Assembly: GCF_001411805.1 (NCBI RefSeq)
Contig: NZ_CP007213.1
Span: forward strand, 3,534,001 to 3,598,000
Direction: 5' to 3'
Source: Burkholderia plantarii
GTDB lineage: Bacteria > Pseudomonadota > Gammaproteobacteria > Burkholderiales > Burkholderiaceae
Length of the DNA: 64,000 bases
The notes under the pieces are model-generated. The model did no database searches. It saw only the letters and a list, made by a program, of their open reading frames with translations, and had not been told where the DNA came from. Position 1 is the first letter of the stretch. Each line of letters begins with the position of its first letter. Shown here piece after piece: positions 8,757 to 20,422 of the stretch. A program made the translations under genes and the position numbers.

Positions 8757-11700
8757 AGCGCGTTCCGCCCGCCCGGCGCGCGCCGTCGCGCGCCCCCGCC
8801 CTGCTGCTGGCGCTCGCGCTGGCCGCCGGCGCCTTCTCTCACGCGCCGCGCGCGGCGGCCGCCGATCCAGCGCTGCAGGCGCTGATCGACCAGGGCCGCT
8901 ACTGGCAGGCGCACGGCCGCGGCGATCTGGCCGAGCAGGCCTGGAAGAAGGTGCTCGGGATCGACGCGAGGCAGCCCGACGCGCTGCTCGGCATGGGCAT
9001 GGTGATGGCCGACCGCAAGGACGGCGCGCAGGCCGAGTCCTATCTCGAACGGCTGCGCCAGATCGCGCCGAACACGCCCGGCATCGACGAGCTGGGGCGG
9101 CGCCTCGGCCAGTCCACGCCGCGCGACCAGACCGTCAACGACGCGCGCCGCCTCGCGCAGTCGGGGCAGAGCGCCTCGGCCGTGCAGCAGTACCAGAAGG
9201 CGATGAACGGCGCGCCCGCCACGCCCGAGCTGCGGCTCGAGTATTACCAGGCGCTCTCGGCCACGCCGAACGGCTGGGACGAGGCGCGCAAGGGGCTCGA
9301 GGCGCTCGCGCGCGAGAACACCGATGACCCGCGCTACGCGCTCGCCTACGCGCAGCACCTGACCTATCGCGACGTCACGCGCCGCGACGGCATCGCGCGG
9401 CTGCAGCAGCTGGCCGGCGACGCCAAGGTCGGCCAGCAGGCGCGCCAGAGCTGGCGCCAGGCGCTGCTGTGGCTGGCCGCGCGGCCGTCCGACCAGCCGA
9501 TGTTCGACGCCTACCTGAAGCTCGCGCCGAACGATCCGGCCGTGAAGGCGCGCTACGACAGCATGGTCACGCAGGAGAAGGCCGCCAGCGAGCGCAGCGC
9601 GCAGGACCTGGCCAACGACGCGCGCGGGCGCGCCGTGGCCGAGGGCTTCGCCGCGCTCGACCGCAACGACCTAGCCACCGCGCGCGCGCGCTTCACCGCG
9701 ATCCTCGGCAGCGCGCCGAACGACGGCGACGCGCTCGGCGGGCTCGGCATCGTCGAGCTGAAGCAGGAACATTTCCGCGAGGCCCGCGACGATCTCGAAC
9801 GCGCCTCGCGCACCGGCGACCCGGCGCGCTGGCGCGACGCGCTCAAGAGCGCGACCTACTGGACCTACACGAGCGAGGCGCTCGGCGCGCAGAGCAACGG
9901 CGACCCCGCGAAGGCGAAGTCGCTGTTCGAGCGCGCGATCGCGCTCGACCCGTCGGAAGTCAGCGGCGAGCTGATGCTCGGCGAACTGCTGCTCGGCAAC
10001 CACGACCCGCGCGGCGCCGAGCAGGCCTACCGGATGGCGCTGCGCCGCCAGGCCGACAACCCCGACGCGATCCGCGGCCTGGTCGGCGCGCTCGCGGCGC
10101 AGGGGCGCGGCGACGAGGCGCTGCAGTTCGCCAACCAGCTCACCGCCGAGCAGCAGGCGCGCGCGGGCGGCCTCGACAGGCTGCGCGGCACGGCGCTCGC
10201 CGCGCAGGCCCGCGCGGCCGAGGCGCAGGGCGACCTGGGCCGCGCGCGCAGCCTGTTCGAGGAAGCGCTGGTCGGCGACGCCGACGATCCGTGGCTGCGG
10301 CTCGACCTCGCGCGCATCTACGTGCGTCAGGGCGCGGTGACGTCGGCGCGCAGCATGATGGACGGCCTGCTCGCCGCGCATCCCGACATGGTCGATGCGC
10401 AGTACGCGGGCGCGCTGCTCGCCGAGCAGACCCACGACTACGGCAACGGCCTGCGCCTGCTCGAACGGGTGCCGGCCGACAAGCGCACCGCCGCGATGGG
10501 CGAGTTGCAGCACCGGCTCTGGCTCGGCCAGCAGGCCGAGCTCGCGATGCAGATGATCAGGCACGGCCAGACCGGCCAGGCGATGGCGATGCTGCGCGCG
10601 GCCGAGCCGGTCGCGCAGGGCAACCCGGCGATGCTGGGCCAGCTCGCGGGCGCCTATCTGGCCGCCGGCGACGCGGGCCGCGCGATGGGGCTGGTGCAGG
10701 GCGCGATGGCGTCCGCGCCGGCCGACGTCGGGCTGCGCCTGCAGTACGCGAACCTGCTGTTCGCGAGCCATCAGGACGCGCTGCTCGGCGAGGAAATGCA
10801 GCGCCTGCACGCCACCCGGCTGAGCGCCGAGCAGCATGCCGAGCTCGACCGCATCGATCTCGCGATCGTGGTGCGCCGCGCCGACCTGGTCCGCACCAGC
10901 GGCGATCTGGCGAGCGCCTACGCGGTGATCGCGCCGTGGCTCGCCGCGATGCCCGACAACCCCGACCTGCAGGCCGCGCTCGGCCGGCTCTACACCTCGG
11001 CCGGCGACCCCGCCAACGCGCTGACCTGCTACAAGGTCGCGCTGGCGCGCCGCGCCGACGATCACGGCCTGCAACTGGCCACGCTCTACGCGGCCTCGGG
11101 CGCCAAGCAGTGGCGCTATGCCGAGCAGGTCGCGAAGCTCGCGCTGGCCGGCGCGCCCGACGATCCCGGCACGCTGGCCGCGGTGGGCCGCATGTATCGC
11201 GCCGAGGGCAACCTGACGCTGGCCGCGCGCTACCTGAAGCAGTCGCTGGTGGCGGGCTCGACGCCGCCCGCCGGGCGCACCGTCGCCGGCCCCGTCGCGC
11301 AGGTGCCGCGCGGCTGGGAGGCGCTGAGCCGCCCGCTCGGCGCGAACCCGCTGCCCGGCACCAATCCGTTCGAGGGCCGCACCGCCGTCGACGCCACCGA
11401 CGATCCGGGTTCGGCCGGCGCGACCGCCGCCGCCAATGCCTACGCACCCGCCGTTCCCTCGTCGTTCACTCCTTCGTCATCCGTACCGATCGTGCCCGCC
11501 TATCTGCCCGCCGCGCACCCCGCGCCCTACGTCGCGCCTTACCAGGCTCCAGCCGGCGTCTCCCCGGGCAACCGGGTGCCGGCCGCGTCCGTCGGCGCCG
11601 CCGGTCCGGTGGACAGCACCGGCTACGGGCCGGACAGCGCCGCCGGCGGCGAATCGGGCGGCCCGGCCGCGCGGCCGCTGCAGCCTTATTCGCAGTACGC

Positions 11701-13600
11701 GCCCGGCGCGCCGGCGCAGCCCTACGCGCAAGGCTATCCGCAGCAGGGGTATCCGCAGCAGGGCTATCCGCAGCAGGGGTATGCGCAGCAGGGCTACCCG
11801 CAGCAGGCTTATCAGCAGCCGGCCTATCAGCAGCCGGCTTACGCGCCGCAGGGCTACCCGCAGCAGCAGGGCTACCCGCAGCAGGGTTACGCCCCGCAGG
11901 GCTATCCGCCGCCCGGCTACGCGCAGCAGCCCTACGCGGCGGCGCCGTGGCCGATGTCGCCGGCCGCGCAGGCGGCCCAGCAGGATGCCTACCGCCAACC
12001 CGCCGCGAAGCGCGCCACCACGCGCAAGCCGGCCCGGACGAATCGCGCCGCGCAGCAGCCGGCCTACCCGCAGCAGCCGGCTTACGCGCAGGGCTACCCG
12101 CAGCAGGGCTATCCGCAGCAGGGCTATGCGCCGTACCCGCAGCAGGGCTACGCGCCGCCGTACCAGCAGGGCGGCTATCCGCAGCAGCAGGGCTATGCGC
12201 AAAACGGCTACGCGCCGCAGCCGTACCCGGCGTACAACCCGCAGCCGCCGTATCCGCAGCAGGCCCAGGGGCCGGACTACATTCCGCCGCCGCCCGCCGG
12301 CTATGCGCAGCCCTACGCACCGGCCGCGGTCGCCGCGGCGGGCGTGGCCGGCGCGCCGCCGCAGCCGTCGGCGAACCCGCAGACGGTGGGCGTGGCCGAC
12401 GAACTCGCCGCGATCAACCGCGAGCAGTCGAGCTCGGTGTCGGCCGGCCTGGTGTTCCGCAACCGCGCGGGCGAGGACGGGCTCTCGACGCTCAACGACA
12501 TCGAGGCGCCGATCGAAGGCCGCATCAAGGCCGGCAACGGCCACCTCGTGATCACCGCCACCCCGGTCACGCTCGATTCGGGCACCGGCGTCGACGACAT
12601 CCCGACCCACGCGCGGTTCGGCTCGGGCCTTTCGCAGACCGCCTCGCCCGCCGGCGGCTACGGCTCGCAGACGGCCATGGGGGTGGGCGTGTCGCTCGGC
12701 TACGAGACCAAGTCGATCAAGGCCGACGTGGGCTCGACGCCCGTGGGCTTCCGCTACCAGACCGCGGTGGGCGGCCTCGAATACAACGGCGGCTTCAACG
12801 ACAAGGTGTCGTACTCGCTCGCGGTCACGCGCCGAGCCGTGACCGACAGCCTGCTGTCCTACGCCGGCGCGCGCGACGCGGCCACCGGCGAGGAATGGGG
12901 CGGCGTGACCAAGTCGGGCGGGCGCGCCGCGCTCGGCTGGGACGACGGCACCAACGGCCTCTACGTGAACGGCGAGCTGATGTACTACGCCGGCCATCAC
13001 GTCGCGAACAACATCGGCGGCAAGGCGGGCGGCGGCTTCTACACGCGCCTCTACAAGGACGCGCAGCAGACGCTGACGGCCGGCGTGAACGCCACCTGGA
13101 TGAGCTTCGACAAGAACCAGTCGTACTTCACCTACGGCCAGGGCGGCTACTTCAGCCCGCAGCAGTACGTGATCCTGAACATTCCGCTCGAATACGCGGG
13201 CCGCAGCGGGCCGTTCACCTACGACCTCAAGGGCTCGGCCGGCCTGCAGCACTATCGCCAGAACGCGGCGCGCTACTTCCCGCTCGACCCGGGCCTGGAC
13301 GGCAGCGCGGCCGCCAACCGCGACACCGCGATCGCCGCCAATTCGACGCTGGTGCTCGATTCGAACGCCACCTACCCGGGGCAGAGCAAGACCAGCTTCT
13401 CGTACTCGCTGTACGCGAGCGGCGAGTACCAGCTCGCGCCGCAGGTGGCGGTGGGCGCGATGGCCTCGTTCGGCAACGCGTACCAGTACCGCGAGTGGCT
13501 CGCGGCCGTCTACCTGCGCTACAGCTTCACGCCGCAGTCGGGTACGCCGCTGTTCCCGCCGCGCAAGTTCAGCTCGCCGTATCTGGCCGATTCGGATTGA
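8753..13600 (+). CDS. bcsC: Cellulose export protein BcsC (TPR plus outer-membrane porin) with QGYP-repeat linker
   Basis: BcsC carries cellulose through the periplasm and outer membrane. After a signal peptide (about residues 1-38) come many TPR helices (about 40-870), which form a periplasmic superhelix, and a C-terminal beta-barrel of about 380 residues. Between them lies a Pro/Ala-rich stretch and then a region at about residues 990-1190 dominated by QGYP, QQGY and QQPAY units, broken once by a basic segment ([13 protein letters not shown]). The protein has 1615 residues, against about 1157 for E. coli BcsC, and the linker explains much of the excess. The ATG at 8753 overlaps the bcsZ stop; an ATG six bases upstream is also possible. 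Confidence 0.95.
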   Translation: MKRVPPARRAPSRAPALLLALALAAGAFSHAPRAAAADPALQALIDQGRYWQAHGRGDLAEQAWKKVLGIDARQPDALLGMGMVMADRKDGAQAESYLERLRQIAPNTPGIDELGRRLGQSTPRDQTVNDARRLAQSGQSASAVQQYQKAMNGAPATPELRLEYYQALSATPNGWDEARKGLEALARENTDDPRYALAYAQHLTYRDVTRRDGIARLQQLAGDAKVGQQARQSWRQALLWLAARPSDQPMFDAYLKLAPNDPAVKARYDSMVTQEKAASERSAQDLANDARGRAVAEGFAALDRNDLATARARFTAILGSAPNDGDALGGLGIVELKQEHFREARDDLERASRTGDPARWRDALKSATYWTYTSEALGAQSNGDPAKAKSLFERAIALDPSEVSGELMLGELLLGNHDPRGAEQAYRMALRRQADNPDAIRGLVGALAAQGRGDEALQFANQLTAEQQARAGGLDRLRGTALAAQARAAEAQGDLGRARSLFEEALVGDADDPWLRLDLARIYVRQGAVTSARSMMDGLLAAHPDMVDAQYAGALLAEQTHDYGNGLRLLERVPADKRTAAMGELQHRLWLGQQAELAMQMIRHGQTGQAMAMLRAAEPVAQGNPAMLGQLAGAYLAAGDAGRAMGLVQGAMASAPADVGLRLQYANLLFASHQDALLGEEMQRLHATRLSAEQHAELDRIDLAIVVRRADLVRTSGDLASAYAVIAPWLAAMPDNPDLQAALGRLYTSAGDPANALTCYKVALARRADDHGLQLATLYAASGAKQWRYAEQVAKLALAGAPDDPGTLAAVGRMYRAEGNLTLAARYLKQSLVAGSTPPAGRTVAGPVAQVPRGWEALSRPLGANPLPGTNPFEGRTAVDATDDPGSAGATAAANAYAPAVPSSFTPSSSVPIVPAYLPAAHPAPYVAPYQAPAGVSPGNRVPAASVGAAGPVDSTGYGPDSAAGGESGGPAARPLQPYSQYAPGAPAQPYAQGYPQQGYPQQGYPQQGYAQQGYPQQAYQQPAYQQPAYAPQGYPQQQGYPQQGYAPQGYPPPGYAQQPYAAAPWPMSPAAQAAQQDAYRQPAAKRATTRKPARTNRAAQQPAYPQQPAYAQGYPQQGYPQQGYAPYPQQGYAPPYQQGGYPQQQGYAQNGYAPQPYPAYNPQPPYPQQAQGPDYIPPPPAGYAQPYAPAAVAAAGVAGAPPQPSANPQTVGVADELAAINREQSSSVSAGLVFRNRAGEDGLSTLNDIEAPIEGRIKAGNGHLVITATPVTLDSGTGVDDIPTHARFGSGLSQTASPAGGYGSQTAMGVGVSLGYETKSIKADVGSTPVGFRYQTAVGGLEYNGGFNDKVSYSLAVTRRAVTDSLLSYAGARDAATGEEWGGVTKSGGRAALGWDDGTNGLYVNGELMYYAGHHVANNIGGKAGGGFYTRLYKDAQQTLTAGVNATWMSFDKNQSYFTYGQGGYFSPQQYVILNIPLEYAGRSGPFTYDLKGSAGLQHYRQNAARYFPLDPGLDGSAAANRDTAIAANSTLVLDSNATYPGQSKTSFSYSLYASGEYQLAPQVAVGAMASFGNAYQYREWLAAVYLRYSFTPQSGTPLFPPRKFSSPYLADSD
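11729..12290 (+). repeat. In-frame Gln/Gly/Tyr/Pro-coding repeats within bcsC
   Basis: Units of about 15 bases of the form GGCTATCCGCAGCAG recur with small changes and encode GYPQQ. They form two blocks separated by a basic, lysine/arginine-rich stretch at about 12001-12060. All length changes seen are multiples of three, so the reading frame is kept. Such tandem DNA is prone to slippage and the copy number may differ among strains. Confidence 0.9.
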
Positions 13601-13791
13601 CGAGGGCGCGGGCGGCCGCGTGATCTGCACGGCGGGCGCGACGCGGCGGGGCTGACGCAGGCACCGGCCGCGTGCTCGCCACGGATCGGCGGCCGGGCCG
13701 GCGCCCGGTCGGTCGCCTGTCGAAACCTCGCACGATCGGGCCGGCTTTCCCGCTTCGCGTGCCCGCCACGATCGAGCCGCTCGTCGGCCCG

Positions 13792-13827
13792 CTCCCGCTC
13801 CCGCTCCCGTTCCCGCTCCCGTTCCCG
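13792..13827. repeat. Hexanucleotide tandem repeat (CTCCCG/TTCCCG), six units
   Basis: Six consecutive units of CTCCCG or TTCCCG lie in the 249-base space between the convergent bcsC and LysR genes, just past the LysR stop codon. No coding role is supported. The remainder of 13601-13849 shows no gene or clear terminator. Confidence 0.85.
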
Positions 13828-13849
13828 CATTCCCGCCATCCCCTCCCGC

Positions 13850-14806
13850 TCACGCCGGCCCGCGCCGTGCCGGTTCCTCGTAGCCGACATGCCGCCACAT
13901 CCGCCCGGCCATCGGCGCGATCCGTTCGCCGAGCGCCGCGTGCAGGTAGCGCACCGCCGGCGAGAACTGCCGCCGGTGCGGACAGATCAGGTTCAGCGGC
14001 GCGCTCTCGCCGGGCTGCGCCGGCAGCAGCACCTCCAGGCGCCCGCTCGTCACGTCGTCGTGGACGTCGAGCCACGACTTGTAGGCGATGCCGTGCCCGT
14101 CCACGGCCCAGCGGCGCGCGACGTCGGCATCGTTGCAGAGCAGCGCGCCGTCCACCGGCACGAGCCGGCGCGCGTCGCCGGCCGGAAACACCCAGCGGTC
14201 GTACACGCGGCCCCCCATCACGTAGAGCAGGCACTGGTGCGACGCGAGTGCGTCGAGCGTGCGCGGCCGGCCGTTGCGCGCCAGATAGGCCGGCGCGGCC
14301 ACCAGCACGCGCCGGTTGTGCGGCGCCAGCGGCAGCGCGACGTAGCTGGCGTTGTCGGCCAGCCCGTAGCGGATCGCCACGTCCACCGGGTCGCGGAACA
14401 CGTCGGCCACCTCGTCGGACAGCGACAGCTTCAGCACCAGCCCGGGATGCGCGTCGCGAAACGCGGTCAGCCAGCCCGGCAGCGCGTTGCGCCCGAGATC
14501 GGACGGCGCCGAGATCCGCAGCGTGCCCTGCAGGTCCTGCCGCTCGCCGTGCAGCCGGTCGCGGCCCGCGCTGAGCGCGGCCAGCACCTCGTGCGCATAG
14601 GGCAGGTACTGCTCGCCCTCGGCCGTCAGCTTGAGGCTGCGCGTCGAGCGCGCGAACAGGCGGATGTCGAGTTCGCGTTCGAGCCGCTGGATCGCCGCGC
14701 TGACCTGCCCCGGCAGCAGGCCCGCCTCGCGCGCCGCGTTCGAGAAACTGCCGAGCGCGGCCGTCCGCACAAAAAGGCCAAGGTCGTCGATCCGGATCAT
14801 TTTCAT
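13850..14806 (-). CDS. LysR-family transcriptional regulator
   Basis: This 318-residue regulator has an N-terminal winged helix-turn-helix (about residues 5-62, with SFSNAAREAGLLPGQVSAAI) and a periplasmic-binding-like effector domain. The start at 14806 is chosen because the fold begins at once; an ATG two codons later is equally possible, while the frame stays open upstream without similarity. It is transcribed away from the secreted royal-jelly-family gene that begins at 14960. That is the usual LysR arrangement and suggests that gene as its target. The inducer is unknown. Confidence 0.93.
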   Translation of the reverse strand: MKMIRIDDLGLFVRTAALGSFSNAAREAGLLPGQVSAAIQRLERELDIRLFARSTRSLKLTAEGEQYLPYAHEVLAALSAGRDRLHGERQDLQGTLRISAPSDLGRNALPGWLTAFRDAHPGLVLKLSLSDEVADVFRDPVDVAIRYGLADNASYVALPLAPHNRRVLVAAPAYLARNGRPRTLDALASHQCLLYVMGGRVYDRWVFPAGDARRLVPVDGALLCNDADVARRWAVDGHGIAYKSWLDVHDDVTSGRLEVLLPAQPGESAPLNLICPHRRQFSPAVRYLHAALGERIAPMAGRMWRHVGYEEPARRGPA

Positions 14807-14959
14807 CGCCACAGTGAAAGTGCTGCCCGATTTTCCCTGTTTTCGACAAGGATTGCGCGACGGACAATCGGTCCGGCGTTCATGACAGGCGCGCCGGTTG
14901 CGCACTGGTTACGCACTGATCGCACCCACAACCGATTTCGATCGACAAGGAGAATCACC

Positions 14960-16225
14960 GTGTTTCACTCGCATTCGACGACGGCGGGACAGGGCGCCGG
15001 GCGCACCGCCCGGCACGGCCTGCGGGCCTTGACACTGGCCGGCGCGCTGGCGGCCGGCCTGCTCGCGGCGCCGGCCGCCGGCATCGCGGCCACGGCGGCG
15101 GCCGTTGCCTCCACCGCCTCCGGCGCGTCCACCGAGCCGGCGCTGGCCGTCGAGCGCCGCTTCGGCACGCTCGAGACCGTGGCCACCTTCGACGGCGCGA
15201 TGCCCACCGGCGTGACCGTCAGCGAAACCGGCCGGATCTTCGTCAACTTCCCGCGCTGGGGCGACGACGTGCCGTTCACGGTCGGCGAGCTGCGCGACGG
15301 CCGCGTCGTGCCGTATCCCGACGCCGAGGTCAATCGCGCCGACGCGCATCGCCCGGCCGAACGCTTCCTCAGCGTGCAGAGCGTGGTGGCCGACGGGCGC
15401 GGGCGCCTCTGGGTGCTCGACACCGCCGCGCCGAACTTCTCGAACCCGCTCGCGGGCGGCGCCAAGCTGGTGGCGATCGACCTGCGGACCAACCGGATCG
15501 TGAAGACCATCGTGTTTCCCGCCGCCGTGATGCGCGAGCGGACCTACGTGAACGACATGCGCTTCGATTTCCGCGTCGGCCGCGCCGGCGTGGCCTACGT
15601 GACGGATTCGTCGCTGTCGGGCGTGGGCGGCATCATCGTGGTCGATCTCGACAGCGGCAGCGCGATCCGCCGGCTCACCGGCGACGCCTCGACCTCGGCC
15701 GATCCGGCGTTCTCGCCCGTGTTCGACGGCGAGACGCTGATGGCGCGCGACGCGAGCGGCCACGCCACGCCGCTCACGATCGCCTCCGACGGCATCGCGC
15801 TCTCGCCCGACGGCAAGACGCTCTACTACTGCCCGCTGTCGAGCCGGCGCCTCTACGCGGTGCCGACCGCGCTGCTGCGCGACCCCGCCGTCAGCGAGGC
15901 GGAACTGTCGAAGGCGGTGCGCGACCTCGGCGAGAAAGGCGCCTCCGACGGGCTGGCCGCCGACGCGAACGGCACGGTCTACGCCGGCGACTACGAACAC
16001 GATTCGATCCGCAAGCTCGCGCCGGGCGGCCAGTGGACCACCATCGTCCACGATCCGCGCGTGCTGTGGCCCGACACGCTGTCGGTGGGCGGCGACGGCT
16101 ACCTGTACTTCACCGCGAACCAGCTCGCGCGGCAGGCCGGCTTCCACGGCGGCCAGGACCTGCGCCGCAAGCCCTACGTGCTGTTCCGCACACCGGTCGG
16201 CGCGGGGCCGGCGCCCACCCACTGA
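14960..16225 (+). CDS. Major royal jelly/yellow-family secreted protein
   Basis: The 421-residue product has a twin-Ala-rich signal region (about residues 1-45) followed by a six-bladed beta-propeller of the royal jelly/yellow family, related to SMP-30 and gluconolactonases. Typical stretches are GRIFVNFPRWGDD, LWVLDTAAPNF, YVNDMRFD, VTDSSLSGVGGIIVVDL and GIALSPDGKTLYY. Bacterial members are often labelled L-dopachrome tautomerase-related, but no bacterial activity can be read from sequence. The GTG start is supported by a strong ribosome site (AAGGAGAA) ending about seven bases upstream. It diverges from the LysR gene at 14806. Confidence 0.88.
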   Translation: MFHSHSTTAGQGAGRTARHGLRALTLAGALAAGLLAAPAAGIAATAAAVASTASGASTEPALAVERRFGTLETVATFDGAMPTGVTVSETGRIFVNFPRWGDDVPFTVGELRDGRVVPYPDAEVNRADAHRPAERFLSVQSVVADGRGRLWVLDTAAPNFSNPLAGGAKLVAIDLRTNRIVKTIVFPAAVMRERTYVNDMRFDFRVGRAGVAYVTDSSLSGVGGIIVVDLDSGSAIRRLTGDASTSADPAFSPVFDGETLMARDASGHATPLTIASDGIALSPDGKTLYYCPLSSRRLYAVPTALLRDPAVSEAELSKAVRDLGEKGASDGLAADANGTVYAGDYEHDSIRKLAPGGQWTTIVHDPRVLWPDTLSVGGDGYLYFTANQLARQAGFHGGQDLRRKPYVLFRTPVGAGPAPTH

Positions 16226-16507
16226 GGCCCGGGCGGCGCGAGGGCGCGGCAGGCACGCGGGCACGAGGTCTTCCCTCGCCCGATCACGGGGGGACGCCGC
16301 GGCGTCCCCCTGTTCACGCCGGCCGCGCCGCCGACGCCGAGCGAATCAGGCAAGAGTTGGAGAGAAACGGGCTAACGGGCCATCCGGCCGGCGGCGCACC
16401 ATGCGTGCATCGAACCCGTGCGAACGCGTCGTTTCGCGCGGGCGCCGCCCACCCCGGCCGGCACGCCGCCGCATCGGCGCGCCGGCCCGAACCCCGGAGC
16501 ACTCAGC

Positions 16508-17543
<1,036 letters not shown>

Positions 17544-17548
<5 letters not shown>

Positions 17549-17604
17549 GTTGAGTTGAGTTGAGTTGAGTTGGGTTGAGTTGAGTTGGGTTGGGTTGGGT
17601 TGGG
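17544..17604 (+). repeat. Pentanucleotide tandem repeat ending in a G-quadruplex motif
   Basis: Twelve perfect-length units of GTTGA or GTTGG run from 17544 to 17603. The last four GTTGG units create four GGG runs separated by TT (17587-17604), the minimal pattern of a tight G-quadruplex. The first unit contains the stop codon of the aldo/keto reductase, so copy-number change leaves the protein intact and alters only the transcript tail. The rest of 17549-17755 shows no gene. Confidence 0.95.
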
Positions 17605-17755
17605 TCGAGCGCCGGGTTGATCACCCCAGGCCGGACGGCGTCACGGCGATCCAGCCGAGCCGGGCCGCGCGAGGTAAAGTACCCGTCGCGGCCGGCACTC
17701 CCACGTGGGCGCCGGCCGCCATTCGTCACTCCTGCCCAACCCCGCGAACCCCACC

Positions 17756-18307
17756 ATGACATCGTCCGCCCCGCCCACGCGCACCGTCGCGATCGAACCG
17801 CTCGACGCGGCCCGCTTCGAACCCTACGGCTGGAAGCTCGGCAAGCCGGTGCAGGCCGGCGGCGCGACGCCGGCCTTCGTCAGCCCCGCCTCCGATTTCT
17901 GGCGCGAGCATCTGTTCGAGACCGGCGCGGGCGGCGAGCCCGAGGTGCTGTGGGTGGTCTACCGCAATCGCGAGCGGCGCGTGAGCTCGCTCGAACTGCA
18001 TCGCGTGACGCAGCAGGCGATCGTGCCGCTGACCGGCCCGGTCGTGCATCTGGTGGCGCGCAGCGACGCGAGCGGCGCGCCCGACCTCGCCACGCTGCGC
18101 GCGTTCGCGCTGCCGGTGGGCGAAGGCATCTGCATGCGGCCCGGCATCTGGCACGCGACGCGCGTGAGCGAGCGCGAGGCCACCTGCCTGATGCTGACGC
18201 GCGCCTCGACCACGCTCGATCTCGTCGCGCATCTGACGCAAGGCGCGCCGGCCGTGGAGAGCGAGCTTCGGGGGATCGAGGCGGTGTGGGTCGGCGAGCC
18301 GGCGTGA
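17756..18307 (+). CDS. Ureidoglycolate lyase (AllA) family protein
   Basis: The 183-residue protein matches the cupin-like ureidoglycolate lyase family, which splits ureidoglycolate into glyoxylate and urea in allantoin breakdown. Signs are the N-terminal EPLDAARFEPYGW segment, the VSSLELHRVTQQ strand and the GICMRPGIWHATR segment, where family members place conserved residues of the active pocket. No other allantoin genes are nearby, so a different role within the fold is possible. The ATG at 17756 lacks an obvious ribosome site but begins the family fold. Confidence 0.75.
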   Translation: MTSSAPPTRTVAIEPLDAARFEPYGWKLGKPVQAGGATPAFVSPASDFWREHLFETGAGGEPEVLWVVYRNRERRVSSLELHRVTQQAIVPLTGPVVHLVARSDASGAPDLATLRAFALPVGEGICMRPGIWHATRVSEREATCLMLTRASTTLDLVAHLTQGAPAVESELRGIEAVWVGEPA

Positions 18308-18422
18308 CGGCACGCGAGGCACGCGCCCAGGCCATCCGCGGCCGCCACGCGCGAGCAAGCGACGCAATACGACCCGCGTGCGCCAGCTGCATCACGGCGT
18401 CCGGCGCGCCGCCGCGCCGCCC

Positions 18423-18875
18423 TCAACGCCCCTTGTTCTCCCGCTCGCCGAGCCCGATCGCCTTGTAGTCATAAGTCGGATAGAACTCGGTGCGATACGC
18501 GCCCCATGCGGTGTCCTCCAGCACGCGATTCACCTCGCGCACGCGCGAGGCCGGCAGGCGCAGCGTCACCACCTGGCCGATGCCCATCATCACGTACCAG
18601 CTCACCACCTCGACGCCGGGCGGCGGAAACGCCTTGTAGAAGCCCTGCTTCGCCAGCTGCGCGTTCAGCTCGCTCAACGGCCGCGACTGGTCGTGCTTGA
18701 GGAACACCGTCAGCAGCACCGCGTTGTCGGGCGTCGCGCTTGCACTGCCGACGGACGGCGTGCCCGCGCCCTGCGCGTGAGCCATGCCCGGCACCGACAC
18801 TGCGGCTGCCGCGACCACCACCGTGCTCACGGCGAAGCGCCCGATGCGGCGGCGAAAACCTGCGATTGACACCAT
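18423..18875 (-). CDS. Hypothetical exported protein
   Basis: The 150-residue product begins with a basic stretch and a hydrophobic segment ending in AHA, typical of a cleaved signal peptide (about residues 1-35), so it is probably periplasmic. The mature part contains a ferredoxin-like pattern (LLTVFLKHDQSR, then GVEVVSWYVMMGIGQVVTLRLP) that resembles small stress- or dimerisation-type alpha/beta domains. No named family is recognised. The start at 18875 is preferred over one 13 codons upstream because it has a good ribosome site (AGGGAG) and gives a normal signal peptide. It lies 68 bases beyond the start-distal end of the reductase on the same strand. Confidence 0.8.
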   Translation of the reverse strand: MVSIAGFRRRIGRFAVSTVVVAAAAVSVPGMAHAQGAGTPSVGSASATPDNAVLLTVFLKHDQSRPLSELNAQLAKQGFYKAFPPPGVEVVSWYVMMGIGQVVTLRLPASRVREVNRVLEDTAWGAYRTEFYPTYDYKAIGLGERENKGR

Positions 18876-18943
18876 GTCTCGCTCCCTGGAAAAAGCGGGC
18901 CGCGCGGCATGCACGGCCCGTTGCGTTCGAACGCCGGGCGAGA

Positions 18944-19963
18944 TTACACCCGATCCTTGTCATGGAACTGCTGCATCCATTGCGGATACGGCACGCGCGA
19001 CGCCGACACGCGATCGAGCCGCTCGCGATGCGCCGCCGCGAGGCGCAGTTCGCCCGCGCCGAGGTTCGCCTCGAGTTGCGCCTCCGAGCTGGCGCCGACG
19101 ATCACGCTACTCACGTAATCGCGCGCGAGCAGCCAGGCCAGCGCGACCTGTGCCGGCGTGGCGCCGAGTTCGTCGGCCACGGCACGCAGTTCGTGGACGA
19201 CCGGATCGACGAGCGCCGGATCGACCGGCGGAAAGTTCAGCGTCGCGCGTCGTCCCTGCGCCGGGCTGCCGTTCAGCGCCGTGTACTTGCCCGTCAGGTA
19301 GCCGCCCGATAGCGGGCTCCACACCATCAGCGCGACGCGATGCTCCCGCGCGACCGGCACGATCTCGTGCTCGACGTCGCGCATGGCGAGCGAATAGTGG
19401 ACCTGGTTGCTCGTCACCGGCACCCAGTGCGCGCGCGAGGTGATCGCGCGGGCGCGTTCGAGTTCGGCCGCGCTGAAGTTGCAGACGCCCACGTGCCGGA
19501 CCTTGCCCTGCGTGACGAGATCGTCGAGCGCGCGCAGCGTCTCGTCGAGCGGCGTGAGCACGTCGCGATCGTGCAGCTGCAGCAGGTCGATGTGATCGCG
19601 GCCGAGCCGCGCGAGGCTGGTCTCGACGCTGCGCAGGATGTGCGAGCGGCCGAGCCCGACCTGGTTCGGTCCCGGCCCGGTGCGCAGGCGCACCTTGGTC
19701 GCCACCAGCATGCGGCTCTCGTCGAGCCCGAGATCGGCCAGCACCTGGCCGACCACCTGCTCGGAGCGGCCTTGTGAATACGCGTCGGCGGTGTCGATCA
19801 GGTTCACGCCGCGCTCGGCGGCGAGGCCGACCAGCCGCCCGGCCTGCTGCCGGTCCAGCCCCGCGATCGACGCCCAGATCCCCTCGCCCGCGCCGAACGT
19901 CATCGCGCCCAGCGTGAGGCGCGACACGCGCAGCCCGGAACGTCCGAAAACCGTGTAATCCAT
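18944..19963 (-). CDS. Aldo/keto reductase
   Basis: A second 339-residue aldo/keto reductase. The tetrad is visible as Asp/Tyr in IDTADAYSQG, Lys in VATKVRL and His in LQLHDRD. The nucleotide-binding end is SVIVGASSEAQLEANLG. It shares the same subgroup pattern as the 16508 gene (a loop of roughly ten residues around LSGGYLTGKY). The start has a strong ribosome site (AGGAGAGC) and is 459 bases from the divergent LysR gene, its likely regulator. Substrate unknown. Confidence 0.93.
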   Translation of the reverse strand: MDYTVFGRSGLRVSRLTLGAMTFGAGEGIWASIAGLDRQQAGRLVGLAAERGVNLIDTADAYSQGRSEQVVGQVLADLGLDESRMLVATKVRLRTGPGPNQVGLGRSHILRSVETSLARLGRDHIDLLQLHDRDVLTPLDETLRALDDLVTQGKVRHVGVCNFSAAELERARAITSRAHWVPVTSNQVHYSLAMRDVEHEIVPVAREHRVALMVWSPLSGGYLTGKYTALNGSPAQGRRATLNFPPVDPALVDPVVHELRAVADELGATPAQVALAWLLARDYVSSVIVGASSEAQLEANLGAGELRLAAAHRERLDRVSASRVPYPQWMQQFHDKDRV

Positions 19964-20422
19964 CCCTGCTCTCCTGATTCGTCGTTGATCCGAACCGAAC
20001 GATAAGCAAGGCGGCATCGCTCGCCTAGACCGCAGAATCCGAATACTTTTTTCGGTTGGAGCGAATAGCATGCGCAGCCGCAGGCGGCCGCCTGTCGGTT
20101 CCGGGCGCGCTCGCCCAAGCTGGAATGGCCCAGGGGCATGCCCATCGGAACCGGACAATCGACATGGACGACCAAACCGCCGACGTGCCGCCCGCCTGCG
20201 AGCGACTCGCGACGCCCGATTCGCTACACGAGCCCGACATTCGCCACGGCACGTTTTCACGGCCCGCTCCCGGCGGCGGATCCGGGCCGCCGACGGCCGC
20301 CGCGCACGTGGCCGCCGTCGCGGCGCTCGCGCTCGACGCGCGGGTGCCCGAGCGACTGCGCATCCACTTCGAAACCGCCCGTACAATCCCGTTTATTTTT
20401 CGCCCGAACCGAATTCCGCCCG
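19964..20422. other. Intergenic region between divergent reductase and LysR genes
   Basis: This 459-base divergent control region holds the promoters of the reductase (leftward) and the LysR gene (rightward). A short AT-rich stretch near 20040-20060 has a five-base stem (CCGAA/TTCGG), and a TACAAT element near 20391 could be the -10 box of the LysR promoter. Open frames here run out of phase into the LysR gene and are not considered genes. Confidence 0.5.

Noticed and set aside
11729..12290. CRISPR-like array
   Set aside because: The repeats are short, contiguous and in frame inside bcsC; there are no spacers of regular length.
8753..13623. Very long open frames overlapping bcsC in other frames and on the other strand (over 700 codons)
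   Set aside because: They are Arg- and Ala-rich shadows of GC-rich coding DNA, without ribosome sites or family resemblance, while bcsC is a clear gene.
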